Shown here: positions 1-8,629 of the stretch, one piece after another
Layout: the number at the start of each line of letters is the position of its first letter
Position numbering within the stretch: the stretch's first letter is position 1
Assembly (NCBI GenBank): GCA_002423895.1
Contig: DIOL01000012.1
Span: forward strand, 61,209-125,208
DNA length: 64,000 bases
Direction of reading: 5' to 3'
Source of the DNA: Bacteroidales bacterium UBA5515
GTDB lineage: Bacteria; Bacteroidota; Bacteroidia; Bacteroidales; P3
Notes under the pieces: generated by a model
Seen by the model: only the letters and a program-made list of their open reading frames with translations
The model's database searches: none
What the model was told of the DNA's origin: nothing
Position numbers and translations under genes: made by a program

Positions 1-28
1 ATTGCTCTACCAGCTGAGCTACGAAGAC
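1..28 (-). tRNA. 5' end of a tRNA, cut by the window edge
   Basis: Read on the minus strand, this starts with a 7-base acceptor strand (GTCTTCG) followed by TAGCTCAGCTGGTAGAGC, the canonical D-arm of a bacterial tRNA. The anticodon lies outside the window, so the amino acid cannot be named. Confidence 0.85.
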
Positions 29-310
29 TTATTTTGTTTATTTTTTGAGGTTGCAAAGGTATTCATTTTTTCTTATTTAGAGGCTTTTTTTCTTATATTT
101 TTATTTTTTTATCGATTTCGGCTTCAAAAGATGTATGTTTTCACATTATGTAATGGTATTCATATATTGCATTTTATGGGTTATTTTTGTTGATTTTTTT
201 CATAAAATTCGCCCATAAAAATAAAAATGTATAACTTTGAGCCCAATTTTCCAATCAATGGAAGATTGGATATTTTTTTAGAATTTATAACTCAAAAAAC
301 ATTATTAATT
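29..310. other. Intergenic region between tRNA and atpE
   Basis: This is A+T-rich sequence without a convincing gene. A TATTTTTG matching the Bacteroides -7 box (TAnnTTTG) lies at 182-189 on the plus strand, but no matching TTTG lies about 20 bp upstream, so it is only a weak promoter candidate for the ATP synthase genes. There is no atpB here, although atpB normally precedes atpE. Confidence 0.5.
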
Positions 311-574
311 ATGACTGGATTAAATGTATTATTGGAAGCAGTTGCAAATTTAGCTCCTTGGGCTTATGGTTTAGCTGGTATCGGTGCCGGAATGTCAGCA
401 ATAGGTGCTGGTTTAGGTATTGGTAATATTGGTAGAAGTGCTATGGACGCTCTTGCACGTCAACCAGAAGCTTCTGGAGACATTCGTTCTAATATGATTG
501 TTGCTGCAGCTTTGGTGGAAGGAGCTTCCCTATTTGCTATTGTAACTTGTTTATTAGTCGTATTTATGAAGTAG
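311..574 (+). CDS. atpE: F-type ATP synthase subunit c
   Basis: This is the ring-forming proteolipid of the membrane F0 sector, which carries ions past subunit a to drive rotation. The 87-residue product has two hydrophobic helices joined by the polar loop RQPEASGDIR (residues 50-59). The ion-binding carboxylate is Glu70 in LVEG; the next residue is Gly and no Gln sits in helix 1, which suggests H+ rather than Na+ coupling. An in-frame start at 227 would add 28 polar residues not typical of subunit c, so ATG 311 is chosen. It is first in a run with atpF, atpH, atpA and atpG; atpB, atpD and atpC are not in the window. Confidence 0.96.
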   Translation: MTGLNVLLEAVANLAPWAYGLAGIGAGMSAIGAGLGIGNIGRSAMDALARQPEASGDIRSNMIVAAALVEGASLFAIVTCLLVVFMK

Positions 575-626
575 TTTACTCTTTAATTTATTAAAGAGTT
601 TTATCCGATTTTTAATATAATTTCTT

Positions 627-1121
627 ATGGAACTAATTACTCCTGGACTTGGTTTAGTGGTTTGGATGACTTTGGTTTTCCTTGTTCTTCTTTTGGTTTT
701 AGGCAAATTTGGATGGCCAGTTGTGTCTAAAATGATTGATGAAAGAGAAACCTTAATTCAAAATTCCTTAGATGAGGCTCAAAAGGCAAGAGAAGAGATG
801 GAAAATCTTAAGTTTAACAACGATGTCCTTTTGAAAAAAGCTATGGAAGAAAGAGATGAGATTTTGAAAGAAGCTCGTTTACTTGGTGAAACAATTAAAC
901 AAGAAGCTCATCTTAAAGCACAAGAAGAGGCTCAAAGAATTGTTGCCTCAGCTCGTGATAGTATTAATTATGAAAAACTACAAGCTTTAACAGAACTAAA
1001 GAATCAGGTTGCTCAATTTTCAATTGATATTGCTTCAAAGGTATTGGAGCAAGAGCTTAAAGAAAATGAGTTTGATAAGAAGATTATTGAAAAAAGGGTT
1101 TCTGAGTTCAATTTTAATTAA
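627..1121 (+). CDS. atpF: F-type ATP synthase subunit b
   Basis: This is the peripheral stalk subunit that ties F0 to F1. The 164-residue protein has one N-terminal membrane helix (about residues 8-28, ending in GKFGWP), followed by a long charged helix rich in Glu, Lys and Ala that would form the dimeric coiled coil. Length and layout are usual for the family. It lies 52 bp after atpE and 8 bp before atpH, consistent with one transcript. Confidence 0.95.
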   Translation: MELITPGLGLVVWMTLVFLVLLLVLGKFGWPVVSKMIDERETLIQNSLDEAQKAREEMENLKFNNDVLLKKAMEERDEILKEARLLGETIKQEAHLKAQEEAQRIVASARDSINYEKLQALTELKNQVAQFSIDIASKVLEQELKENEFDKKIIEKRVSEFNFN

Positions 1122-1129
1122 ATTACGCT

Positions 1130-1687
1130 ATGAATTCAACTATTATTTCTTCTCGCTATGCACGTTCTCTTATGGATTTGGCTATTGAACAAAATTCATT
1201 AGAGAAGATAGGTAGTGATATGTCATTAATAAAGAAGGTGTGTGGGGAGAATATGATTTTGAATGCAATTATGCGTAACCCAAATATCAATATTGGTAGC
1301 AAGAAAAATATTGTTAGAGATTTGTTTGGAAAAGAAGTTGATAAACTAACCTTAGACTTTATTATTCTTTTGATTGAGAAACGAAGGATAGTTTATTTGA
1401 AAGAGATTGCAAACGAGTTTAAGAATTTATATAACATACAAAAAGGCATAAAGGTTGCAACCATTTATGTTGCTAGAAGTATTGAGAATAATGCAAAGGA
1501 TAGGATTATTCATTTGCTTGAAAAAGAGTTTAGCTGCAAAATTGAATTGATTGAAAAGATTGACACAAGTGTTATTGGAGGATTTAAAATTGTTATTGAT
1601 GACAAAATTTATGATGCATCCATTTCAAAACAATTACAACAGCTAAAAAAGTCTTTTGCAAAAAATTTATACGAAAAAGGATTTTAA
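1130..1687 (+). CDS. atpH: F-type ATP synthase subunit delta
   Basis: This is the OSCP-type subunit that caps F1 and binds the peripheral stalk. The 185-residue product has the helical N-terminal domain beginning SRYARSLMDLAIEQ and the conserved C-terminal IGGFKIVIDDKIYDASI segment, where Gly-Gly and Asp-X-X-Ile/Val-Asp are typical. It sits between atpF (8 bp upstream) and atpA (12 bp downstream), its usual place. Confidence 0.95.
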   Translation: MNSTIISSRYARSLMDLAIEQNSLEKIGSDMSLIKKVCGENMILNAIMRNPNINIGSKKNIVRDLFGKEVDKLTLDFIILLIEKRRIVYLKEIANEFKNLYNIQKGIKVATIYVARSIENNAKDRIIHLLEKEFSCKIELIEKIDTSVIGGFKIVIDDKIYDASISKQLQQLKKSFAKNLYEKGF

Positions 1688-1699
1688 TAATAAAGAAAT

Positions 1700-3280
1700 A
1701 TGGTAGATATTAAACCTTCAGAGGTTACAGCAATCTTGCGTAATCATTTGTCTGACACAAATCTTGATGCTTCCTTAGAAGAAGTTGGTTCTATTCTGAC
1801 TGTTGGAGATGGTATTGCAAGAGTTTATGGTTTAAATAATGCTCAAAGTGGGGAATTGGTTTTGTTTGATAACGACGTTCAAGGAATTGTTCAAAACTTG
1901 GAACAAGACAATGTTGGAGTTGTTATTTTGGGAGAGAGTAATAATATTAATGAAGGAGACCTTGTTAAACGTACAAATAGAATTGCTTCAATAAAGGTTG
2001 GAGAAGGTTTGGTTGGTAGGGTAATCAACACCATTGGTGAACCAATTGATGGAAAAGGAAAGATTGAAGGAGAGTTATATGAAATGCCTCTTGAAAGAAA
2101 GGCTCCAGGAGTTATCTTCCGTCAACCAGTAACAGAACCTTTACAAACAGGGATTAAGGCAATTGACTCAATGATTCCTATTGGAAGAGGACAAAGAGAA
2201 TTAATTATTGGAGACCGCCAAACAGGAAAGACTGCAATTGCTATTGATACCATATTAAATCAGAAAAGTTTCTTTGATCAGGGAAATCCTGTTTATTGTA
2301 TATATGTTGCTTGTGGACAAAAAGGTTCAACTGTTGCCAACATTGTTAAAACATTGGAAGAAAAGGGAGCTATGCAATATACTATTATTGTTTCTGCCAC
2401 TGCTTCTGACTCTGCAGCACTACAATTCTATGCACCTTTTGCAGGAGCTTCAATTGGAGAATTTTTCCGTGATACTGGAAGAAGTGCATTAGTTATTTAT
2501 GATGACCTCTCAAAACAAGCTGTTGCATATCGTGAAGTTTCACTTCTTCTTCGCCGTCCACCTGGACGTGAAGCTTATCCAGGAGATGTATTCTATTTAC
2601 ATTCTCGACTATTGGAAAGAGCTGCAAAAATCATAAAGGAAGACAGTGTTGCAAAGAATATGAATGATTTGCCATTATGCTTGAATGATAAAGTTAAGGG
2701 AGGAGGCTCATTAACAGCTCTTCCTATTATTGAAACCCAAGCTGGGGACGTTTCTGCATATATTCCAACTAATGTTATTTCCATTACTGATGGTCAGATA
2801 TTCTTGGAAAGTAATCTTTTTAATGCAGGTATTCGTCCTGCAATTAACGTAGGTATTTCTGTTTCTCGTGTTGGAGGAAATGCTCAAATCAAATCAATGA
2901 AAAAGATTGCTGGAACACTAAAACTTGACCAAGCTCAATATCGTGAATTGGAAGCTTTCTCAAAATTTAGTTCCGACCTTGACGCAACAACTAAAATGGT
3001 TATTGAAAAAGGTAAACGCAATGTTGAGATATTAAAACAAAAACAATACTCTCCAATGAAGGTTGAACATCAAATTGCAATTATTTGTTGTGGAGTTAAA
3101 GGTTGGTTACAAAATATTCCTGTTAATAAAGTGCATGAATTTGAAAACGATTATCTTTTCGCTTTAGAAACTAACCATAAAGATGTTTTGGAAAAACTTC
3201 GTCAAGGAATTCTTGATGATGAAATTTTGGATCGTTTGAAAAAAGTTGCTCAAGAGAAAACTTCTAAATATTCTGTATAA
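1700..3280 (+). CDS. atpA: F-type ATP synthase subunit alpha
   Basis: This is the non-catalytic nucleotide-binding subunit of the F1 hexamer. The 526 residues include the beta-barrel N-terminus, the Walker A motif GDRQTGKT (171-178), the Walker B strand ALVIYDDL and the segment VGISVSRVGG, whose Arg390 corresponds to the arginine finger placed in the beta-subunit site. The length is normal. The stop overlaps the atpG start by one base (TAATG), suggesting translational coupling. Its partner atpD is not in this window. Confidence 0.97.
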   Translation: MVDIKPSEVTAILRNHLSDTNLDASLEEVGSILTVGDGIARVYGLNNAQSGELVLFDNDVQGIVQNLEQDNVGVVILGESNNINEGDLVKRTNRIASIKVGEGLVGRVINTIGEPIDGKGKIEGELYEMPLERKAPGVIFRQPVTEPLQTGIKAIDSMIPIGRGQRELIIGDRQTGKTAIAIDTILNQKSFFDQGNPVYCIYVACGQKGSTVANIVKTLEEKGAMQYTIIVSATASDSAALQFYAPFAGASIGEFFRDTGRSALVIYDDLSKQAVAYREVSLLLRRPPGREAYPGDVFYLHSRLLERAAKIIKEDSVAKNMNDLPLCLNDKVKGGGSLTALPIIETQAGDVSAYIPTNVISITDGQIFLESNLFNAGIRPAINVGISVSRVGGNAQIKSMKKIAGTLKLDQAQYRELEAFSKFSSDLDATTKMVIEKGKRNVEILKQKQYSPMKVEHQIAIICCGVKGWLQNIPVNKVHEFENDYLFALETNHKDVLEKLRQGILDDEILDRLKKVAQEKTSKYSV

Positions 3281-4161
3281 TGGCAAACTTAAAAGAGGTA
3301 CGTAATAGGATATCTTCTGTTGGCTCAACAATGCAAATCACTTCAGCAATGAAGATGGTTTCTGCATCAAAACTACGCAGGGCTCAAAATTCTGTTATTG
3401 CTCTTCGCCCATATTCATCATTACTTTCTAAGGTAATCTCCAACATTATGGAGGACGAAACAGAACTTATGGAAAGTCCTTACGGAAGAAATAAGAAAAC
3501 TGATAAGGTTTTGCTTTTGGTTCTTACTTCCAACAAAGGACTCTGTGGAGGCTTTAATGCTAATATTATTAAAGAAACAAAGAAAGTATTTGAAAGGATT
3601 TCTCAGGAAGATAAATATATTAAAGTTGATATTATCAGTTGCGGGAAGAAGTCTTCTGAGTTTTTCTTAAAACAAAAAGGTATTGATGTTATTAAAACCT
3701 ACGATTCCATATGGGATGATTTAACTTTTGAGAAAGTTACCCTTATTACAGAAGAAATAATGAAAATGTTTCTTAATCATCAATACGATAGAGTTGAGGT
3801 GGTTTATAACAAATTCAAAAATGCTTCAACACAAATCATTTCTCAAGAAACATTTCTCCCTCTAAAGTCTTTAAATGAAGATAATGAAAAACAAATAAGC
3901 AAGACTTACATATTTGAACCTTCAAGAGAAGAGATTATATATAATATTATTCCTCAAGCACTAAAAATACAACTTTTCCGTTGTTTCTTAGATAGCTTTG
4001 CTGCTGAACATGGCGCAAGAATGACCGCAATGCACAAAGCAACAGACAACGCACAAAATCTGCTTAAAGAACTTAAACTCTCATACAACAAAGCTCGTCA
4101 GGCTGCAATTACAAATGAGATTATTGAAATAAGCTCTGCTGCAGAAGCTTTAAATGGATAA
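3280..4161 (+). CDS. atpG: F-type ATP synthase subunit gamma
   Basis: This is the central rotor shaft of F1. The 293-residue product starts with the conserved long helix (MANLKEVRNRISSVGSTMQI) and ends with the matching C-terminal helix containing ARMTAMHKATDNA, the classic gamma signature. It overlaps atpA by one base and lies 3 bp before nadB. It is the last ATP synthase gene of this cluster; epsilon (atpC) must be encoded elsewhere. Confidence 0.96.
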   Translation: MANLKEVRNRISSVGSTMQITSAMKMVSASKLRRAQNSVIALRPYSSLLSKVISNIMEDETELMESPYGRNKKTDKVLLLVLTSNKGLCGGFNANIIKETKKVFERISQEDKYIKVDIISCGKKSSEFFLKQKGIDVIKTYDSIWDDLTFEKVTLITEEIMKMFLNHQYDRVEVVYNKFKNASTQIISQETFLPLKSLNEDNEKQISKTYIFEPSREEIIYNIIPQALKIQLFRCFLDSFAAEHGARMTAMHKATDNAQNLLKELKLSYNKARQAAITNEIIEISSAAEALNG

Positions 4162-4164
4162 ATA

Positions 4165-5718
4165 ATGAGATACGAAGTTGATTTCTTAGTTTTGGGTTCA
4201 GGTATTGCTGGACTCAGTTTTGCATTGAAAGTAGCCGAAAAAGGAAAGGTTTGCATCCTTACAAAGGATGACGCCTCTGAGAGTTCAACAAAATATGCTC
4301 AAGGAGGAATTGCTGCTGTAATGTATCATCCCGACAGTTACGAAAAACATATTCAAGACACATTAATTGCAGGTGCTGGAATTTGCGATGAGAAAGCTGT
4401 TAGGATAACAATAACCGAAAGTACAGAAAGAGTAAAGGAATTGATTCTTTGGGGAACAAATTTCGACAAAAAGTCTTCCGGTGCTTACGACCTTGCAAGA
4501 GAAGGAGGCCATTCAGAATTTAGAATACTCCACCATCAAGATAATACAGGCTCAGAAATTGAAAGAGCCCTACTTGAAAAAGCAAAAGCTCACCCAAATA
4601 TTACTATTAAGGAAAAACAATATGCTGTTGATTTAATTACTCAACACCATTTGGGAGAAGAAGTAAATCGTCATAGAAAAGATATTGAATGCTATGGAGC
4701 TTATGTTCTTAATCAGCTTGACAATTCAATAGATACATATTTAGCTAAATTTACTCTTTTGGCAACTGGAGGAAATGGTAATGTTTACAGTACAACCACA
4801 AATCCAATAGTTGCAACTGGAGATGGACAAGCAATGGTTCATAGAGCTAAAGGACACCTTGCTGACATGGAATTTGTTCAATTTCACCCAACCTCACTCT
4901 ATAATCCATTGGAAAAACCTTCCTTTTTGATTACTGAGGCGATGAGAGGAGCAGGAGGAATTTTGAAAACAATTGATGGGAATCCTTTTATGAGTAAATA
5001 TGATAAAAGAGAGTCCCTTGCTCCAAGAGATATTGTTGCTAGAGCAATTGACCACGAAATGAAGGTTAGAGGAGACGATCATGTTTATTTGGATTGTAGA
5101 GCAATTGACAAAGCTGAAATAATGCGACACTTCCCTAATATTTATGCAAAATGCTTAGAAATAGGAGTTAATATTACTAAGGATATGATACCTGTTGTTC
5201 CAGCTGCACATTATTCTTGTGGAGGTGTGGTTGTGGACGAAAATGCTCAAACAACAATAAATAATCTTTATGCTTCAGGGGAATGTGCAAGAACAGGACT
5301 TCATGGAGCAAATCGTTTAGCATCAAATTCACTTCTTGAAGCATTAGTATTTTCTCACAGAGGAGCACTTGATTGCTTAAATAAAATAAACGATGTTAAG
5401 TTTTGCAAGGAAGTTCCAGATTGGAATGCAGAAGGAATGGTTTTAAATGAAGAAATGGTTCTAATATCTCAATCTGTAAAAGAGCTTCAACAAATAATGT
5501 CAAACTATGTTGGAATTGTACGTTCAGAACTAAGACTTAAAAGAGCCCTCAATCGTCTGGAACTTATTTATAAGGAAACTGAAGCAATTTACAATCGTTC
5601 AGTTTTAATTCCTAAGCTTTGTGAGTTACGAAACCTTATTGCCAATTCATATTTAATTATAAAGATGGCTATGGAAAGAAAGGAAAGTGTAGGATTACAC
5701 TACTTGGTTAATTATTAA
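4165..5718 (+). CDS. nadB: L-aspartate oxidase
   Basis: This FAD enzyme oxidises L-aspartate to iminoaspartate, the first step of de novo NAD synthesis, and works with quinolinate synthase (nadA at 43552). The 517 residues begin with a Rossmann FAD site (GSGIAGLSFA, about 11-20). They also carry STKYAQGGIAA, the flavoprotein segment EFVQFHPTSLY, and GECARTGLHGANRLASNSLLE near residue 370-390, all diagnostic of NadB/SdhA-type flavoproteins; the last of these favours NadB. It starts 3 bp after atpG and so is probably read from the ATP synthase transcript, an unusual partnership. Confidence 0.95.
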   Translation: MRYEVDFLVLGSGIAGLSFALKVAEKGKVCILTKDDASESSTKYAQGGIAAVMYHPDSYEKHIQDTLIAGAGICDEKAVRITITESTERVKELILWGTNFDKKSSGAYDLAREGGHSEFRILHHQDNTGSEIERALLEKAKAHPNITIKEKQYAVDLITQHHLGEEVNRHRKDIECYGAYVLNQLDNSIDTYLAKFTLLATGGNGNVYSTTTNPIVATGDGQAMVHRAKGHLADMEFVQFHPTSLYNPLEKPSFLITEAMRGAGGILKTIDGNPFMSKYDKRESLAPRDIVARAIDHEMKVRGDDHVYLDCRAIDKAEIMRHFPNIYAKCLEIGVNITKDMIPVVPAAHYSCGGVVVDENAQTTINNLYASGECARTGLHGANRLASNSLLEALVFSHRGALDCLNKINDVKFCKEVPDWNAEGMVLNEEMVLISQSVKELQQIMSNYVGIVRSELRLKRALNRLELIYKETEAIYNRSVLIPKLCELRNLIANSYLIIKMAMERKESVGLHYLVNY

Positions 5719-5733
5719 ACAAGACATATTATA

Positions 5734-5775
5734 AAAAAGTCGGTGATTTTTTCTATTTAATCACCGACTTTTTTT
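5734..5775. terminator. Bidirectional hairpin between convergent genes
   Basis: The arms AAAAAGTCGGTGATT (5734-5748) and AATCACCGACTTTTT (5759-5773) are perfect complements around a 10-base loop. An A-run before and a T-run after mean that either strand would read as an intrinsic terminator, which suits the convergent genes nadB and the PAP2 protein. The same CCG word continues to the right at 21-bp steps, so the hairpin may also be one unit of a repeat array. Confidence 0.75.
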
Positions 5776-5820
5776 GTTTAACTCCCGTTTAATTTCAAAA
5801 AGATCCCGTTTAATTTTAGA
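5740..5820. repeat. Short phased-word array, CCG family, copy 1
   Basis: CCG words centre at 5765, 5786 and 5807, exactly 21 bp apart, in the contexts TCACCGACTTTT, CTCCCGTTTAATTTC and GATCCCGTTTAATTTT. An inverted CGG word centres at 5742. The same three words in the same order, at 22-21-21 bp, recur near 17.95 kb, so this is a dispersed element rather than chance. Confidence 0.7.
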
Positions 5821-5830
5821 GACAAAGAAA

Positions 5831-6433
5831 TTAAGAAAAATTATTAGCCTTTTTGCTTAGATATTTCTTCAATATAAACTTGTAAAGCATAACAATTAAC
5901 AGTCCAATTCCTATTCCTAATATTCCTCCAACTATTACATCTAAAGGATAGTGTACTCCGCAATATATTCTTGAATACCCCACTAAAATTGCCCAAGAGT
6001 AAATCAAGATAGGCAAGAGTTTGTATTTTGTACCTAAGATTGCAAATATTGTTGCTAATGAAAAAGCATTTGCCGAATGAGAAGAAACAAATCCATATAG
6101 TCCTCCTTTGTAGTCATAAATAAGATGCCAAGAAGAAAGTTTAACTAAATTAACCCCCTCCAAAGCATGGCTTGGCCTCAATCTTTGAAAAACATCTTTA
6201 AAGCAAAGCACCGATATTCTATCTGCAAGTAAGAAAGAAAGAGCAACCAATATTATAAGTATCCAAAAATGTTTGTTGAATTTCTTAATTGAAAGAAAAA
6301 TTACGGCAGAAAGTATTGCTACAACAAAACTAAGATTATGGCTTAAGAATGCAAAGAAATAGTCAAAGAAAGGATTTCTTAGTCCATTTATAAGATAGAA
6401 AAGCTCAGTATCTTTACTCAATATTGCTTCCAT
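5831..6433 (-). CDS. PAP2-family membrane phosphatase
   Basis: This integral membrane phosphatase belongs to the type 2 phosphatidic acid phosphatase family; in bacteria such proteins act on phosphatidylglycerophosphate, undecaprenyl pyrophosphate or lipid A. The 200 residues have about five hydrophobic helices and all three family motifs: KDVFQRLRP (KX6RP), FVSSHSANAF (a PSGH variant with Ser-Ser-His) and SRIYCGVHYPLDV (SRX5HX3D). The exact substrate cannot be read from the sequence. Its start lies inside the end of obgE (20-bp overlap), making it the last gene of the hpt-adk-obgE run. Confidence 0.88.
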   Translation of the reverse strand: MEAILSKDTELFYLINGLRNPFFDYFFAFLSHNLSFVVAILSAVIFLSIKKFNKHFWILIILVALSFLLADRISVLCFKDVFQRLRPSHALEGVNLVKLSSWHLIYDYKGGLYGFVSSHSANAFSLATIFAILGTKYKLLPILIYSWAILVGYSRIYCGVHYPLDVIVGGILGIGIGLLIVMLYKFILKKYLSKKANNFS

Positions 6434-7415
6434 TAAGGGTCTGCCAAATTAAATCCTTCAATTCCATTATTCCCATTCCTGAAACAGAAGAAATAAATAC
6501 TGCCTTTACTTGTTTTGGAAGAAGTTTTTTCATTTGAGAAATCATTTCCTTATCAAGCATATCACATTTAGTTATTGCAAGAATTCTATCCTTGTCCATC
6601 AATTCAGGATTGTAGTTTTGAAGTTCATTAAGAAGTATTTTATATTCTTTTTTTATGTCATTGGCATCACAAGGAACCATAAATAATAAAAGAGAATTTC
6701 TTTCAATATGTCTCAAAAATCGAATCCCTAAACCTTTACCTTCCGATGCTCCTTCAATAATTCCTGGAATATCTGCCATAATAAAAGACTGTTCATCTCT
6801 ATATTTTACAATTCCAAGATTAGGAACCAATGTTGTGAAAGGATAATCTGCAATTTCTGGCTTAGCAGCAGAAACAACACTTAATAAAGTACTTTTACCT
6901 GCATTAGGGAAACCAACCAAACCAACATCTGCAAGAATTTTCAATTCAATTATCTTCCAAGCCTCAATACCTTCTTCTCCAGGTTGAGAATAGCGTGGAG
7001 TTTGGTTAGTTGAAGATTTGAAATGGTCATTTCCCAATCCTCCTCTACCTCCTTGAGCAATAATAACCTCTTGTCCTTCTTCCACAATCTCACAATCAAC
7101 TTCTCCTGTTTCAACATCTCTGCATATAGTTCCAAGAGGAACATCTACAATTATATCTTTACCTTCACGGCCAGTTAATCGATTTTTTCCTCCTCCTTCT
7201 CCATCTTCTGCAATAAGGTGCTTAGTATATTTAAGGTGCAAAAGAGTCCAAAACTGTTTATTCCCTCTCAAAATAATATGCCCTCCTCTTCCTCCATCTC
7301 CACCATCAGGGCCTCCTTTCGCATTACTTCTTGAGCGAAGCAAATGAGCAGAACCTGCACCACCTTTCCCACTACGACAATTTATCTTTACATAATCTAC
7401 AAAGTTCGAACGCAT
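6414..7415 (-). CDS. obgE: Obg-family GTPase
   Basis: This ribosome-associated GTPase is involved in 50S assembly and stress control. The 333 residues comprise the glycine-rich Obg fold (about 1-158, with many GGxGGxG stretches) and a G domain with G1 GFPNAGKST, switch region DYPFTTLVPNLG, G3 DIPGIIEGA and G4 TKCD. There is no C-terminal OCT domain. It begins 17 bp after adk and overlaps the PAP2 gene by 20 bp, so the minus-strand genes are probably one transcript. Confidence 0.95.
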   Translation of the reverse strand: MRSNFVDYVKINCRSGKGGAGSAHLLRSRSNAKGGPDGGDGGRGGHIILRGNKQFWTLLHLKYTKHLIAEDGEGGGKNRLTGREGKDIIVDVPLGTICRDVETGEVDCEIVEEGQEVIIAQGGRGGLGNDHFKSSTNQTPRYSQPGEEGIEAWKIIELKILADVGLVGFPNAGKSTLLSVVSAAKPEIADYPFTTLVPNLGIVKYRDEQSFIMADIPGIIEGASEGKGLGIRFLRHIERNSLLLFMVPCDANDIKKEYKILLNELQNYNPELMDKDRILAITKCDMLDKEMISQMKKLLPKQVKAVFISSVSGMGIMELKDLIWQTLNGSNIE

Positions 7416-7432
7416 ATTATTTATTTTATTAG

Positions 7433-8596
7433 TTACGCTTTTTTAAGAGCTTCATCTACAATTTTACATAGGTTTTCAAATACAACTTCTTCAGATGCAT
7501 CGGATTTAACACTATAGTATTTATTTTTCTTTTGATAGTAGTTCTTTACATTTAAGGCTGACTGTTCATAATTCTCAATACGGTGAATTATGATTTCAGG
7601 ATCCATATCATATGTTCTTCTTCTTTCAGTTTTACTCCTTTGAGTAAGACGTTTTATACATTGAAGAGGATTAGATTGCATTTCAATCATACAAGTTACA
7701 GAAGTATGCATCTTTTCTAATATTCCATCCATAATGTAAGCTTGAACATAGGTTGAAGGAAAACCTTTAAAAAGGAAACCTTTAGCATTTGGATTTTCTT
7801 CAATCTTTTGTTCTATTAGTTGAATTGCAATTAAATCAGGAACTCCATTTCCTTGGTCTATATAAGGTTTACTTAATAGTCCAATTTCTGAACCTTTGGC
7901 AATTTCATCTCTAATCATTGCTCCAGTTGAAACATAAACCAAGTCATATTCTTTTGCTAAAAGCTTTGCTTGAGTTCCTCTTCCAGAACCAGGTGAGCCA
8001 AAAAGAATAATGTTTCTGTAAGCATTTTCAAGAGTCTTATCAATCACTTCTTCCAATCGAGAAAACACTTCTTCAACTGTTCCTACTCCATTAATTGGGC
8101 AGTAAATTCCTTTTTGTTTGTAAAACTCTGCTACTGGAATTGTTTTATTGTCGTATTCTTGAAAACGATTTAAAATAACTTCCTTTTTATCGTCTTCTCT
8201 GCCTTCAATTGAAGCTCTATTTAGCATTCTTTCAATTAGCATTTCTCTTGGAACCTCCAAAGACAATAAGCATAAAAGTCTGCGATTCATTCTGTGTAAC
8301 AAACCTTCTAAAATGTAGGCTTGAACAACTGTACGAGGAAATCCATCAAAAAGGATTCCTCCTGTTGTTGAGTTTTCAATAGTTTTCTCAATAATTTGAA
8401 CAATTAACTCATCGTCAACCAATCCTCCCTTGTTAATTATATCTTTTGCTTTGAGTCCAATTTCTGTTCCTTCGGCTATTTCTTTTCTTAAAATGTCTCC
8501 CGTTGAAATATAAGTAAGGTTATATTTCTCAACCAACATCTTTGATTGAGTGCCTTTCCCTGCTCCAGGAGCTCCAAATAATACTATACTTAGCAT
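7433..8596 (-). CDS. adk: Tandem double adenylate kinase, second domain degenerate
   Basis: Adenylate kinase interconverts ATP + AMP and 2 ADP. The usual length is near 190 residues; this protein has 387, two Adk domains end to end. Domain 1 is intact: P-loop GAPGAGKGT (8-16), STGD, the AMP-site DGFPR (84-88) and a lid with EGREDD. Domain 2 (about 194-387) repeats the fold, but its P-loop is GSPGSGRGT (Lys to Arg at 206), DGFPR is replaced by KGFPS (277-281) and the lid lacks the GRxDD pair. I infer that domain 1 is catalytic and domain 2 is structural or regulatory. The gene lies between hpt and obgE. Confidence 0.93.
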   Translation of the reverse strand: MLSIVLFGAPGAGKGTQSKMLVEKYNLTYISTGDILRKEIAEGTEIGLKAKDIINKGGLVDDELIVQIIEKTIENSTTGGILFDGFPRTVVQAYILEGLLHRMNRRLLCLLSLEVPREMLIERMLNRASIEGREDDKKEVILNRFQEYDNKTIPVAEFYKQKGIYCPINGVGTVEEVFSRLEEVIDKTLENAYRNIILFGSPGSGRGTQAKLLAKEYDLVYVSTGAMIRDEIAKGSEIGLLSKPYIDQGNGVPDLIAIQLIEQKIEENPNAKGFLFKGFPSTYVQAYIMDGILEKMHTSVTCMIEMQSNPLQCIKRLTQRSKTERRRTYDMDPEIIIHRIENYEQSALNVKNYYQKKNKYYSVKSDASEEVVFENLCKIVDEALKKA

Positions 8597-8629
8597 TTTT
8601 TATTTTATTTTTAGTTCGTTTGTTTTAAA

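Noticed and set aside
1..28. Naming the amino acid of the tRNA at the left edge
   Set aside because: Only the acceptor and D-arm are present; the anticodon lies outside the window.
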